A stretch of 58,321 nt of DNA, from contig JAKAUR010000008.1 of NCBI GenBank assembly GCA_021827665.1, positions 1 to 58,321 on the forward strand, given 5' to 3'. Shown piece after piece: positions 24,146 to 32,586 of the stretch. This DNA is from Microcaldota archaeon (lineage in GTDB: Archaea > Micrarchaeota > Micrarchaeia > Micrarchaeales > Micrarchaeaceae). The position numbers and the translations under genes are program-made. Position 1 is the first letter of the stretch. Each line of letters begins with the position of its first letter. Under the pieces are notes generated by a model that had not been told where the DNA came from, ran no database searches, and was given only the letters and a program-made list of their open reading frames with translations.

Positions 24146-25171
24146 TCAGTTGCCAAAGTAACCATAGGAACCGAGCACTTTGATGTAAGGCGTAGTCTGG
24201 GATATCGAGGTATAGTATTCCAGCGTTAGGTTTCCAGTCACCGAATTGTTCACTTCCTTGACTCCGCTAATGTTGATTACAGCAATCTTTCCGCTGCTAA
24301 GATTGCCTATATAATATGACGGATCGGAAGTGCTGAAATTCTGTCCAAATGGGACGAAGAAAACCCTGCTCTTCATCATGCTTATACCTAATGACTGGCT
24401 AACCCCTGCAGAGATGACGCCGTTGGAGAAAGATGCATGCGTGCACAAGAACCCAGTACTAGGTACGCAAAATGACGAGCCCGCAAGGCCTGTGTGGTTA
24501 TGGACCAAAAGCAGGACAGGCACTTCTATCGCAATAACTATTATGCTCAAAATTATTCCAGAGATTAGTATGCCTCCGAAGGCCCTCCATCCGCTGACTT
24601 GCTGCTGCCTTGCCATCGATATTATAAGAACTATAAAGCCCCATATGCTCGCCGCAATAGCAACTATTTGCCCAAGCACAGGTATGAAAAAGGTCCATAG
24701 CAACAACATTGCAGGGAAGCTCGCATACATAGTAGCGGTTATGGTCTTAGACATATCGTTTTTCCAAACCCTGAAAAGCGTTTTCGCAAAGAAGTGGTAT
24801 ATCGCACCGTCAACAATTATGCCTATCGGTATGAGCAGGAGAACATAAGCCAGTCCTATGACTGCCCCTACAATTCCCATAAATGCCGGAGCATATGTTA
24901 TTAACCCGCCTGCAAGAGCACTGAATGCGCTGAAAATTCCCAATGCCAGGCTTCCGAACGCGAAGAGCAGAACGAAGCCTAGAACCGCCGCAGCTATTGC
25001 AGGGATTATTGCTGCCTTGTAATAGAAAGCTATTGCATCCCCTATACGATAGCTCTGATTCACGCTGCCAGGATGCAGCGCTATGTCCAAAGCTTTCTTC
25101 GTATAACCCCAAAGCGAAAGCCCCCTCCCTTTCATCGCGCCATTTGTCAAACCCATAAAATCACTAACCAT
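24146..25171 (-). CDS. Yip1-domain-like polytopic membrane protein
   Basis: A 341-aa protein: a cytoplasmic N-terminus (about 1-50) with the YTKKALDIALHPGSVNQ segment, five to six TM helices (about 55-225) in the arrangement of Yip1/DUF1282 proteins, then an extracytoplasmic C-terminal domain (about 225-341) with sequons and one Cys pair (SSFCVPSTGFLCTH). The Yip1 assignment rests on the N-terminal segment and TM pattern from memory. The C-terminal extension is unusual for that family and may be lineage-specific. Confidence 0.6.
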   Translation of the reverse strand: MVSDFMGLTNGAMKGRGLSLWGYTKKALDIALHPGSVNQSYRIGDAIAFYYKAAIIPAIAAAVLGFVLLFAFGSLALGIFSAFSALAGGLITYAPAFMGIVGAVIGLAYVLLLIPIGIIVDGAIYHFFAKTLFRVWKNDMSKTITATMYASFPAMLLLWTFFIPVLGQIVAIAASIWGFIVLIISMARQQQVSGWRAFGGILISGIILSIIVIAIEVPVLLLVHNHTGLAGSSFCVPSTGFLCTHASFSNGVISAGVSQSLGISMMKSRVFFVPFGQNFSTSDPSYYIGNLSSGKIAVINISGVKEVNNSVTGNLTLEYYTSISQTTPYIKVLGSYGYFGN

Positions 25172-25215
25172 TGAACAATCTCAAATAAACTATAAATATG
25201 CAACGCCATTCAGGA

Positions 25216-25860
25216 TCAGCTGTGCAGGGCCTCGTAGATTTCTGCAACGCCCCGTATGAGTATGTAAGCGGTTAGGATACCTATTAGTACATAGCCTATC
25301 CAGAGCGGGTAAGAGAGCACATACACCAGGGCCAGATATGCGAAGGTAACGAACTTGGTTATCTGTATCCCTGCCCTGCTCACGTTGGAGGCGTATAGCG
25401 AGCGTGCAATTCTGGAATGCATCTTTGAAGATGTCCCCTTTGCACCGAGGAGCGCGTCAGCAAACGAGTGCCTTATGATTATTATGAAGAGCACGAAAAG
25501 AGGGACTATGTGCAGGAACGTGAACGTGACCCAGAGCACGTATTCGCTTATCCTGTCTCCTGCTATGTCTATCCTGGGCCCATATGGCGCGCTTTCGCCA
25601 ACGCGCTGCTTGATTTTGTGTACTACGTCCCACTCCTTTTTGTTTCCTGTCGCGGCTCTGACGTAGGTTATGAAGCCTATTTTACCCTTGCTCTCCTCCC
25701 TGACTGCAAAGTATCCGTCTATCGCGTCTGAGAGCATTGCTACTGCAAGCAGTATTATTATGGCGAACGCGTTGAATTTTACGATTACCAAATAAGCGAC
25801 AACTATTATCAGTGCGGTCCTGAGGTATGTAACCAGGTCTGCGCTCCTTATTTTCGTCAA
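25216..25860 (-). CDS. CDP-alcohol phosphatidyltransferase-like membrane enzyme with an insertion in the active-site motif
   Basis: Would join a CDP-activated lipid to a polar alcohol in phospholipid synthesis. The family motif runs D-x2-DG-x2-AR, about 8 residues, G-x3-D-x3-D. Here D45-AI-D48-G is followed by YFAVR and, only after about 39 residues, by GPRIDIAGD (G94, D98, D102). All four Asp are present, but there is an insertion of about 30 residues (ITYVRAATGNKKEWDVVHKI region) in the middle of the motif, and the Arg is displaced by one. About five TM helices; 214 aa. An atypical member or a divergent subfamily; the acceptor is unknown. Confidence 0.7.
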   Translation of the reverse strand: MTKIRSADLVTYLRTALIIVVAYLVIVKFNAFAIIILLAVAMLSDAIDGYFAVREESKGKIGFITYVRAATGNKKEWDVVHKIKQRVGESAPYGPRIDIAGDRISEYVLWVTFTFLHIVPLFVLFIIIIRHSFADALLGAKGTSSKMHSRIARSLYASNVSRAGIQITKFVTFAYLALVYVLSYPLWIGYVLIGILTAYILIRGVAEIYEALHS

Positions 25861-25893
25861 GACACCTTTTGGTATTTATGCTAATTTCATTTT

Positions 25894-26489
25894 TTATTGG
25901 ACGTAGTTCCTTTTGATATTCAACTTCCTGAATGGAATTATGCCCTTCAGCGCTTTCAGGATTCTCGCGCTGACAACGCTAACATTATCTTTCCCGAAAG
26001 CCCTTATATGTTTTTCTACGGTATTCTGGACCGCATCATTCTCGTCCTTGAAGATCCCCATACTCAAAAATTTGTAGCTTCCGCTCAGCAGCGAAATGTT
26101 TCGGAACGTGCTCAGAATCCCGAACCTGTCTGCGTCGAAATAATCGTAGAGCCTCAGGCTCGCCTTGTACCTTGTTTTCTTGTTGAATACGTCTAGTTGG
26201 ACAGATATGCAATCGCATAGGGCCTCTGCGGCTTTTGTGAAGCTACGGCAAAAACTCTTTATTGCTCTATCCTTTGCAATCCTTTCCATGCTATATCTTA
26301 TCGTCTCACCGCCGATGTGCGTGTTCGTCTTCAGAACAAACTTCAGCCCGAGCTCTTCGGTAAGGTCCTTTAGTATTTTGGATGCTGAAGGCCTAATACC
26401 ACAGATATCATGGAAAGACTTGAGACACTAGCCCTCGAATCCAGGCTCAGTAACCCGGTTATTATTTCACTGGCGCCATGCAATCCCAT
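25894..26489 (-). CDS. Unknown gene with an apparent -1 frameshift at an A4 run
   Basis: The ORF track shows only 25894-26289, but coding sequence continues upstream of its ATG for about 46 codons without a start. A second frame begins with an ATG at 26489 directly after the cysN stop (TAAATG) and runs MGLHGASEIITGLL to VVLGLQHPK. The two frames join exactly at CCAAAATAC (26376-26379 on the plus strand as TTTT): a -1 step, or one more A, gives HPKILKDLTEELG. The restored product is about 198 aa, helical, with a C-terminal ALKGIIPFRKLN; I do not recognise its family. Either a homopolymer sequencing error, a decayed gene or real frameshifting. Position suggests the fourth gene of the cysD-cysN operon. 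Confidence 0.6.
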
Positions 26490-27710
26490 TTATCCAAGCA
26501 CCTTTTCCACAACCCCTATTCCGGCAAACTTGCCTGAGCTGTAGACCACGAACCTTCCAAGGTCCCTGAAGCTCGAAAATTCCTCAACAGCCACCTTTTT
26601 CCCCAGCCTTATTATGCATTCCGCGGCGTCTAGGGCCTTGGGCCTCTGCGTGTTCTTCGGTCTTCCGGTGACTGTGTCTATGACCTTGTCCAGGCTTATC
26701 CTCGCATCAGTGCCATTGCCGTTGAACCTGATTTCCACGTTCCCGCTTACTGGCTTTACAAAGAAAAGCATAGTGCTTATCGCGTTTGCAGCCTTTGTCA
26801 TGTTCGTGCTGCTTATCACCGCGCCGCGCATGTTGCCCATGTCCTGCGATATGTTTATCGCTATGTTCTCATCGGCCTTGGCGCTGCGCGCCTCCCTGCC
26901 CTTAACGTAAAGTCTTTTCACCGTCGCCCTTTTATCGATGGGCAATATCCTTATGCTTGATCCCGTTTCTATGGTGCCGCTCAGCACCTTTGCCGTGTAT
27001 GCCACACCACTTTCAGTCTCGAGCGTTCCCTGAATTATTGCCCTAAGCGGCATCTTTGCTGCGGAGTTCTTCGTATGGCACGTTAAAAGCAGCTCCATTA
27101 GCGGCTTGCCCCTGTACCAGTGCATGTTCTGCGATTTTGAAATTATGTTCTCGGACTTGTACGCCGATATGGGGACGAAGTTGACGCTTTGCGAGTGTAC
27201 TCCTATGCCGTCAAGATACGCAGCTATGTCGTTCTTTATCATTTCATAATCGTTTTGGGAATAATCCACGGCGTCCATCTTGTTTACTGCGACTATGAAA
27301 TGCCTTATGCCCAGCATTTTGGCAAGGAATAGGTGCCTCTTAGTCTGCGGCCTTATGCCTTCGTCCTTCGCTGCCGATACGACCAGCACCGCTGTGCTGG
27401 CGTACGATGCGCCGCTGAGCATGTTTTTTATCAGCTCCTCGTGGCCCGGAACGTCTATGAGCTCAAAGGCCTTTCCCTTGTACTTTATCTGCGCCCTTGC
27501 TGTGTCTATGGTGAGGCCGCCCTCGCGCTCCTCGGAAAACGCGTCCAGTATGTATGCCGGCTCAAACTGCCTGCCAAGCTTTTTGCTTGTGTTTTTTGCG
27601 TCTTCTATGCGCTCTTCCGTGGCCGCTCCTGTGCTTATGAGCAGGGATCCTATGAGCGTGGATTTGCCGTGGTCTTTGTGCCCGAGCATTGTTATCTGTT
27701 GGATCTGCAT
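26490..27710 (-). CDS. cysN: Sulfate adenylyltransferase subunit 1 (EF-Tu-like GTPase)
   Basis: Regulatory GTPase subunit of ATP sulfurylase, which couples GTP hydrolysis to formation of adenosine 5'-phosphosulfate. Translation-factor GTPase motifs: G1 GHKDHGKST, G2 region EREGGLTIDT, G3 DVPGHE, G4 NKMD, G5 PISAYKSENI; beta-barrel domains II and III follow (about 215-406). The CysN-type NMHWYRGKPL segment supports CysN over an elongation factor. 406 aa, shorter than bacterial CysN. Starts 9 nt after the cysD stop. No APS kinase or APS/PAPS reductase gene is nearby. Confidence 0.85.
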   Translation of the reverse strand: MQIQQITMLGHKDHGKSTLIGSLLISTGAATEERIEDAKNTSKKLGRQFEPAYILDAFSEEREGGLTIDTARAQIKYKGKAFELIDVPGHEELIKNMLSGASYASTAVLVVSAAKDEGIRPQTKRHLFLAKMLGIRHFIVAVNKMDAVDYSQNDYEMIKNDIAAYLDGIGVHSQSVNFVPISAYKSENIISKSQNMHWYRGKPLMELLLTCHTKNSAAKMPLRAIIQGTLETESGVAYTAKVLSGTIETGSSIRILPIDKRATVKRLYVKGREARSAKADENIAINISQDMGNMRGAVISSTNMTKAANAISTMLFFVKPVSGNVEIRFNGNGTDARISLDKVIDTVTGRPKNTQRPKALDAAECIIRLGKKVAVEEFSSFRDLGRFVVYSSGKFAGIGVVEKVLG

Positions 27711-27719
27711 GCGAATCCC

Positions 27720-28508
27720 TCACATATATCCGAGAGCCCTCAGCTTCTCCATTATGTAAGCCGTCTCCTTGTCCTGCTGTCTTCCGCTCCTCTCTTCAAC
27801 CTTTGTGTTCTTGAGTTCGTTTATTATCTTGTCGACGCTGTCTGCATTGGACTTTATTGGAACGGTGCAGTGGGTGCATCCTAAGCTCCTATATCTCGTT
27901 CCGTCCCTGGCGAAATAAAGGCTGTTTATTGGTACCTTTTCCCTCTTTATGTAGTTCCATATGTCTATCTCGTTCCAGTCCAGCAGCGGATGCACGCGTA
28001 TGTGGCCTCCATTGCTCTGCTTCGACGAGTAATCGTTCCATAGTTCTGCGGGCTGATCCTTGTATTTCCATTTGAAGTCCTTGGTCCTTGGGGATATGTA
28101 TCTCTCCTTGCCCCTTATCCCGTGCTCGTCCCTCCTTATCGAAACTATCAGCGCATCGAAGCCACGCTCTCTCATTATCTTTTTGAGCGCCACGGTCTTG
28201 TTGGCCCCGCAGCACGCATATCCTGATATCTCGGGCTTTATATCGCTCTTTTGCACTATAAGATCTAGCTTCCACTGCTTGGCCAGTTTCTCCCTGAACT
28301 CGTAGGTTTCCGGAAAGTCTATCCCGTTGTCTATGTGTATGACTGGGAAGGGGACCTTGCCCATAAACGCCTTGCGCGCCAGTGCCAGCATTACCGTGCT
28401 GTCCTTCCCCATGCTCCAGAGTGCTGCAATATTTCCGAAGCGCTCCTTCGCCTCCCTCATTATGTATATGCTCTTCTCCTCTAATTCGTCAAGGTTTTGC
28501 TCTATCAT
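27720..28508 (-). CDS. cysD: Sulfate adenylyltransferase subunit 2 (PP-loop ATPase)
   Basis: Catalytic subunit of ATP sulfurylase. PAPS-reductase/PP-loop fold: SMGKDSTVML (PP-loop), VIHIDNGIDFPETYEFR, the CysD-typical VSIRRDEHGIRGKER, ISPRTKDFKWK, and HPLLDWNEIDIWNYI. YRSLGCTHCTVPI near the C-terminus is also typical. 262 aa, near the usual length. The last eight residues, KLRALGYM, are identical to the end of the RHH protein just upstream. Within an RHH-cysD-cysN operon, with spacings of 27 and 9 nt. Confidence 0.92.
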   Translation of the reverse strand: MIEQNLDELEEKSIYIMREAKERFGNIAALWSMGKDSTVMLALARKAFMGKVPFPVIHIDNGIDFPETYEFREKLAKQWKLDLIVQKSDIKPEISGYACCGANKTVALKKIMRERGFDALIVSIRRDEHGIRGKERYISPRTKDFKWKYKDQPAELWNDYSSKQSNGGHIRVHPLLDWNEIDIWNYIKREKVPINSLYFARDGTRYRSLGCTHCTVPIKSNADSVDKIINELKNTKVEERSGRQQDKETAYIMEKLRALGYM

Positions 28509-28535
28509 GTAAACCAGCTTTATTGCGTTTAATCG

Positions 28536-28763
28536 TCACATATAGCCGAGAGCCCTCAGCTTCTTCGCTATAGCGCTTTCTTCGGAATTTTTACCTATTC
28601 TTTTCGAGTTTAGTTCTGCGGTCGTTTCCCTGAGAATGTACGTCGCGTAATCTGAAACGGAAGAAAATCCAGTGTCCTCTATGCTTCTCTTTATGCTCTC
28701 GAAAAGCGGCGTAGGTATCGTTATGGTAGTATATTTCCTCTTTTCCTTTTCTGCCGAAGCCAT
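28536..28763 (-). CDS. Ribbon-helix-helix-type small protein ending in KLRALGYM
   Basis: A 75-aa protein. Residues about 10-50 read YTTITIPTPLFESIKRSIE then GFSSVSDYATYILRE, the beta strand-helix-helix pattern of CopG/RHH proteins. The C-terminal KLRALGYM matches the CysD C-terminus exactly. I choose the ATG at 28763 over 28805, whose extra residues look non-coding. First gene of the cysDN operon by position; it may regulate the operon or tether the enzyme. The DNA target is unknown. Confidence 0.7.
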   Translation of the reverse strand: MASAEKEKRKYTTITIPTPLFESIKRSIEDTGFSSVSDYATYILRETTAELNSKRIGKNSEESAIAKKLRALGYM

Positions 28764-28874
28764 GCAATCATCAATGTATTTTAATGTTATAACATAATAA
28801 TACATTAATATATAAAAAGGTTTGTGTTAGTTCCGTACGTGCATCTGTAATAAAGAGACTAAATTTTGATGCCG

Positions 28875-30677
28875 TCATTGCCTTTTATCTGCGCGTTTTG
28901 GGCTTTTAGTAGTATAAACGTTCCCTTCTTTTTCCAATAATCCTTTCCTGAGCAATTCCTTAACGTGCCATTGAGCTCCGGCGTAAGTGACGGCAGTGTC
29001 TTCGCCGAGCTTTTGGGCTATTTCGTACAGCCTGCTTCCTTCCTTCGCAACATCCAGTATCGTCTCTGCCAATTTGGAATTTTTCCCAATCTTATGCCTA
29101 TTTTCGGAAAGATATCTAAAATGTGCTGAGCAGTCTTCGATCAGTCTGCCGTCTTTTGCATAATCCCGCAATCCGTTCAAGTATTCGTCATAGCTGAGCA
29201 CTGCTGCCTCCAGCCTGTCCAAAGGTCCTCCACCATTGCCATCACGCAAGCCTGCTTCCTTTGCCACATTATACAACCACGATAGCAGCCCGTTCCATAC
29301 GTTGACGGTATTTTCGTTGGCCTTTGCTGAGGATCTCTTTTTATTCCACTCTGCTTTGCGTTCAAGAACTCCTGCCTTTGAAAGCATGACCAGACATTTC
29401 GAAGAAAAGTCGACGTCGCTGCCAGAAGCCTTCGATACGTCAAATCTGTCAATGTCCTTATCCAGATTTTCGTTTATGAACTCTATGGCTTTTCCCAGCC
29501 TCCAGGACTTTTCTGGTCTTTGTACAAAACCCTTTTTGTGCAGCTCTTCTAAGCTCGTCGTTCGCAACACCCTGTAGTTCAGCTTGCCTTCGGATCCTCC
29601 GTTGCTTGAAAAGGACTCATAGTCCAAAAGCCTGCGAGATTTAAACAATCTAACGTCGTGCCTCACGCTGTCGCTATCCATAATTTCCCTAATCTCGTAA
29701 AGCGTGAAATCTTTATTTCCGTTTTCGGCAAGCAGTTTCATCAGTCCGAAAAGATTCTGCGAATGTGCCCTGCTCATCCTCTGTGCCACCGATATGGAAA
29801 AGATGTCGGAAAGCATCAATCCTGCCGGCTCCAATTTTTCCTTGCATGCTCTTACTGCATGGGAAGCAACGGCATCAAAAGCACGGAGGTGCTGGCTTTT
29901 GGTGTAGACGCGGGTTTCTTTCCTGTGAAGTTCAATTTTTCTTTCATGGACAACCCCAACCGATGCCAAGCTTTCCATTATCGATCCAATGTTCACGTGG
30001 TTTTCCAGCTCTTCAAGACTGCATCCAAATTTATTTGCCATAGCCTTGAGAATTCCTGAAACTGTGTACTCCGTTCCAGCATCCATGGCAAGGTAAGCCA
30101 AAGGCTTTATGTCAGGGCTAAGCATGGTTGTGAAGATAGAAAGGTAATCGTAGAAATTCCCATTTTGGGCACGTTTTTCCCTTTCCGACTCCATGTGCTC
30201 TTCAAGCTCTCTTTCCATCGATGAATACCACCCTTCGTTGAAAACGAATTTAGAATTCGGAAAAGGATTAGTCTCGGCGGTTTTCAAATCCTCTACTGAA
30301 ACGGAATCGAAGAGCTCCTTGTAAACTGCTTCGGGGGCTTTCACGTTCTTCGTCTTTTCATAAGCATGCGCAATCAATTCGTATATGCTGTCCATGTTCA
30401 GTATCCATCCGTTTAAAGTCCACTCCTTCCCTGCATACTTGCCTCCAGTAATCTTTTCGATAGTCTGGCTGGTTTTGAGGATTCCTTTGTCTTCCATCTG
30501 GTAAAACACGTCCCTATCGTATCTCATCAGCATATTGTCTATTATCTCCTCTTCGTAGCCAAAGAACGACAGTAGGTAATCTGCCAGATCCGAAGCATCC
30601 TTTGGGTCTATTTCCAAATTTTTTAAAAAGTAGCCTGACCTTATCGCCAGTGCCAGCTTCTTCCTGTAATCATCCAT
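28875..30677 (-). CDS. Large multi-winged-helix protein, DUF6015-like N-terminus
   Basis: A roughly 600-aa soluble protein. The N-terminal 100 residues (SGYFLKNLEIDPKDASDLADY, FFGYEEEIIDNML, then GKYAGKEWTLNGWIL) resemble the DUF6015 family as I remember it from Thermoplasmata. At least three winged-helix-like units follow: about 200-260 (YTVSGILKAMANKFG), about 330-370 (FTLYEIREIMDSDSVRHDVR) and the C-terminal 545-595 (SRLYEIAQKLGEDTAVTYAG ... LLRKGLLEKEGNVYTT). A probable DNA- or RNA-binding regulator. I choose the ATG at 30677 over 30689. It diverges from the stalked surface-protein gene across a promoter region. Confidence 0.6.
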   Translation of the reverse strand: MDDYRKKLALAIRSGYFLKNLEIDPKDASDLADYLLSFFGYEEEIIDNMLMRYDRDVFYQMEDKGILKTSQTIEKITGGKYAGKEWTLNGWILNMDSIYELIAHAYEKTKNVKAPEAVYKELFDSVSVEDLKTAETNPFPNSKFVFNEGWYSSMERELEEHMESEREKRAQNGNFYDYLSIFTTMLSPDIKPLAYLAMDAGTEYTVSGILKAMANKFGCSLEELENHVNIGSIMESLASVGVVHERKIELHRKETRVYTKSQHLRAFDAVASHAVRACKEKLEPAGLMLSDIFSISVAQRMSRAHSQNLFGLMKLLAENGNKDFTLYEIREIMDSDSVRHDVRLFKSRRLLDYESFSSNGGSEGKLNYRVLRTTSLEELHKKGFVQRPEKSWRLGKAIEFINENLDKDIDRFDVSKASGSDVDFSSKCLVMLSKAGVLERKAEWNKKRSSAKANENTVNVWNGLLSWLYNVAKEAGLRDGNGGGPLDRLEAAVLSYDEYLNGLRDYAKDGRLIEDCSAHFRYLSENRHKIGKNSKLAETILDVAKEGSRLYEIAQKLGEDTAVTYAGAQWHVKELLRKGLLEKEGNVYTTKSPKRADKRQ

Positions 30678-30812
30678 ATAAAGACACAAAATCGCTCTGA
30701 TGAGCCATATATTTATGTCTTACAGTCAAGTTTTTTACAATGTATTGTAATCCGAAAGCCATCCAACCAAACGCATCACAGGCAGAGAATGCAAATCGGA
30801 CAAAGTGTAAGT

Positions 30813-30840
30813 TATATAAAGCTTGTTTAAGCTATATAAA
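30813..30840 (+). promoter_or_regulatory. Twin TATATAAA boxes flanking AGCTT-GTTT-AAGCT palindrome
   Basis: TATATAAA occurs at 30813-30820 and 30833-30840 with the inverted repeat AGCTT/AAGCT (30820-30833) between them. The first box is placed to start transcription at about 30840, giving a 12-nt leader with GGTG before the ATG at 30852. The second could act as a downstream alternative, or the palindrome as an operator. Confidence 0.5.
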
Positions 30841-30851
30841 ATGGTGTATAA

Positions 30852-31499
30852 ATGCACACTCGAATGCCAAAATATTTCGCTATACCTCTAGTAATGCTTT
30901 TTTCAATAACTCTGATATCGTTTGCATCGTCCCCTACGGGCGTTGCATTCCCAAAGGTCAATCCAAGCCACGTTTTCCTATATCTAAATTCTACAGACTA
31001 CATAAACTATACAATAACGGTCTATAACGGCACTGCGAGCAACGTGACGGTTGGTACCAGCCCAGCACTTGCACCATACGGGATCAACATCGGATTCATA
31101 CCTAATTCAGGACTTCCGCCTTACAGTGGTAAAATAAGGTTCCATGTTAATGCCAATGCCACTCCTGGAAACTACACTGCATACCTTGCGACGAGCCCTT
31201 CAATGTCCAATACACACGGCGTAGCCGCGATATATATAGTAGTATATAACAGGACAGTGCCGACCACCTCAACATCTTCAGTACCAACAACTACGACGAT
31301 AAGCCCTTCAAACACTGTTACTACTGTTCCTACGACGACGCCGACTACGGTCGCACCAACAACCACTGCGCCTGTAAGCACTACGGTGCCTCCAACAACA
31401 CTTGGCCCTAACGCTATAGAATATCTGGTTGCAGCCATAGTTGTCATAATAGTGATAGCAGTGATAGTGTACCTGGCTGTTAGAAGAAAGAGATGGTAA
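30852..31499 (+). CDS. Surface-anchored secreted protein with Thr-rich stalk (second copy of the layout)
   Basis: A 215-aa exported protein: signal peptide (about residues 5-26, ending SFASS), one beta-sandwich-like domain (about 30-130) with sequons (NST, NYT, NVT), a Thr/Pro-rich stalk (about 135-180, TVPTTTPTTVAPTTTAPV), a TM helix (about 188-208) and a basic tail RRKRW. Same architecture as 7048-8166 but with a smaller head. GGTG lies 5 nt before the ATG at 30852. Likely a cell-surface protein; no ligand is evident. Confidence 0.72.
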   Translation: MHTRMPKYFAIPLVMLFSITLISFASSPTGVAFPKVNPSHVFLYLNSTDYINYTITVYNGTASNVTVGTSPALAPYGINIGFIPNSGLPPYSGKIRFHVNANATPGNYTAYLATSPSMSNTHGVAAIYIVVYNRTVPTTSTSSVPTTTTISPSNTVTTVPTTTPTTVAPTTTAPVSTTVPPTTLGPNAIEYLVAAIVVIIVIAVIVYLAVRRKRW

Positions 31500-31530
31500 C
31501 GGTCGCTCTACTTATAAATGAGGGCTGCCG

Positions 31531-32586
31531 TCATTCTGTATAGAGAGCGCCTATGAGTTCCATAAGGGCTTCAGAATAAGGGTTTTCCGGGATTATGTCC
31601 CTGGCCCTCATGAGAGCGTTTAAGGCGCTCTTTTCGTATTCTTTCCTTATCTTTCTCGCGTATCCGACAGATCCAGTTTTCTCAATAAGCCCTAAGATGT
31701 AATTTATGTCATTGTCGTCCTTATCTGAAGGCTTTTTCGAATATATGGATTCCATTATTGCCCTTTCTTCAGGCCCAGAATTTTTGTACGTGTTTATCGA
31801 TATCAGCGTGGCCTTGCCCTGTCTTATATCCTCGTACTGGCTTTTGCCTACTACCTTGCCTTCCACGTCCTTTATATCGTCGTTTATCTGGAAGGCTATC
31901 CCCGCAGGCAGGCCTATGTCCTCCAGAACCTGAAGTTCTACAAGCCCTGATCCGCCTATCAATGCGCCTATCTGCAACGGCCCGTATACGCTGTACGCTG
32001 ATGTCTTGTCTGCCGCTATGCTTATGTAAATCTCCTCGGTAGCTTCCAAGGCATTCCTCCCGGAGTAATATATATCCTTGTCCTGCCCTATGGAAGTTAT
32101 GTTGCCTATCTCCCTGGCTTTTTTGTATATCTCGTCCCCGTTTTTTTGTTTTGAAACCCTGTAAAGCAGCCATTCCACTGCGGAATGCAGCATGTCGCCT
32201 GCGTTTATGGCCCTGCCGATTCCATATTCTGTCTGTATGGTTCTCCTGCCTCTCCTAAGTAAGCTACCATCTTCTATATCATCGTGCACAAGCGCAAAAT
32301 CCTCGAAAAGCTGGATTGCAGCCGCGGGCAATATGCAATCATTATAATTGGCGCCTGCTGCCATGGCAGAAAGCGTCATTATCGAAGCCCTTGAATACTT
32401 GCCCATGGAATCCGGATAATACCTTAACATATCCATCAATCCAGGCGCCTTGATTATGTCCCTAGACTGTGAAACCAAAACGCTTTTGATTGTTCTTATT
32501 ATCTCGGAATGTACATCCTCTCTCATTTTGGAGATGATACTCATTACGTCCTGATCTCGCTCCTTCCTAATTTCCATGGTCGGCAT
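31531..32586 (-). CDS. Polyprenyl diphosphate synthase, paralogue 2
   Basis: Trans-isoprenyl diphosphate synthase. First Asp-rich motif VHDDIEDGSLLRRGRRTIQ, second INDDIKDVEG followed by the YEDIRQGKATLISI lysine region; also VYGPLQIGALIGG. 351 aa. Differs clearly from the paralogue at 8498-9520 outside the motifs (no long QEE linker, different N-terminus), so the two are unlikely to be recent duplicates and may make different chain lengths. Its ATG shares a base with the stop of the upstream CWC gene (TAATG), so they are translationally coupled. Confidence 0.88.
   Translation of the reverse strand: MPTMEIRKERDQDVMSIISKMREDVHSEIIRTIKSVLVSQSRDIIKAPGLMDMLRYYPDSMGKYSRASIMTLSAMAAGANYNDCILPAAAIQLFEDFALVHDDIEDGSLLRRGRRTIQTEYGIGRAINAGDMLHSAVEWLLYRVSKQKNGDEIYKKAREIGNITSIGQDKDIYYSGRNALEATEEIYISIAADKTSAYSVYGPLQIGALIGGSGLVELQVLEDIGLPAGIAFQINDDIKDVEGKVVGKSQYEDIRQGKATLISINTYKNSGPEERAIMESIYSKKPSDKDDNDINYILGLIEKTGSVGYARKIRKEYEKSALNALMRARDIIPENPYSEALMELIGALYTE

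Noticed and set aside
26165-26431. 88-aa plus-strand ORF over the frameshifted gene
   Set aside because: The minus-strand frames join cleanly into an operon gene; the plus ORF lacks a promoter, ribosome site or family pattern.
26440-26470. tRNA T-arm-like string CCTGGATTCGAGG
   Set aside because: No acceptor or anticodon stems around it, and it lies within the frame of the frameshifted gene.
30690-30720. C/D-box sRNA candidate around CTGATGAG
   Set aside because: The C box has the wrong first base, and no paired D'/D boxes at the right distance.
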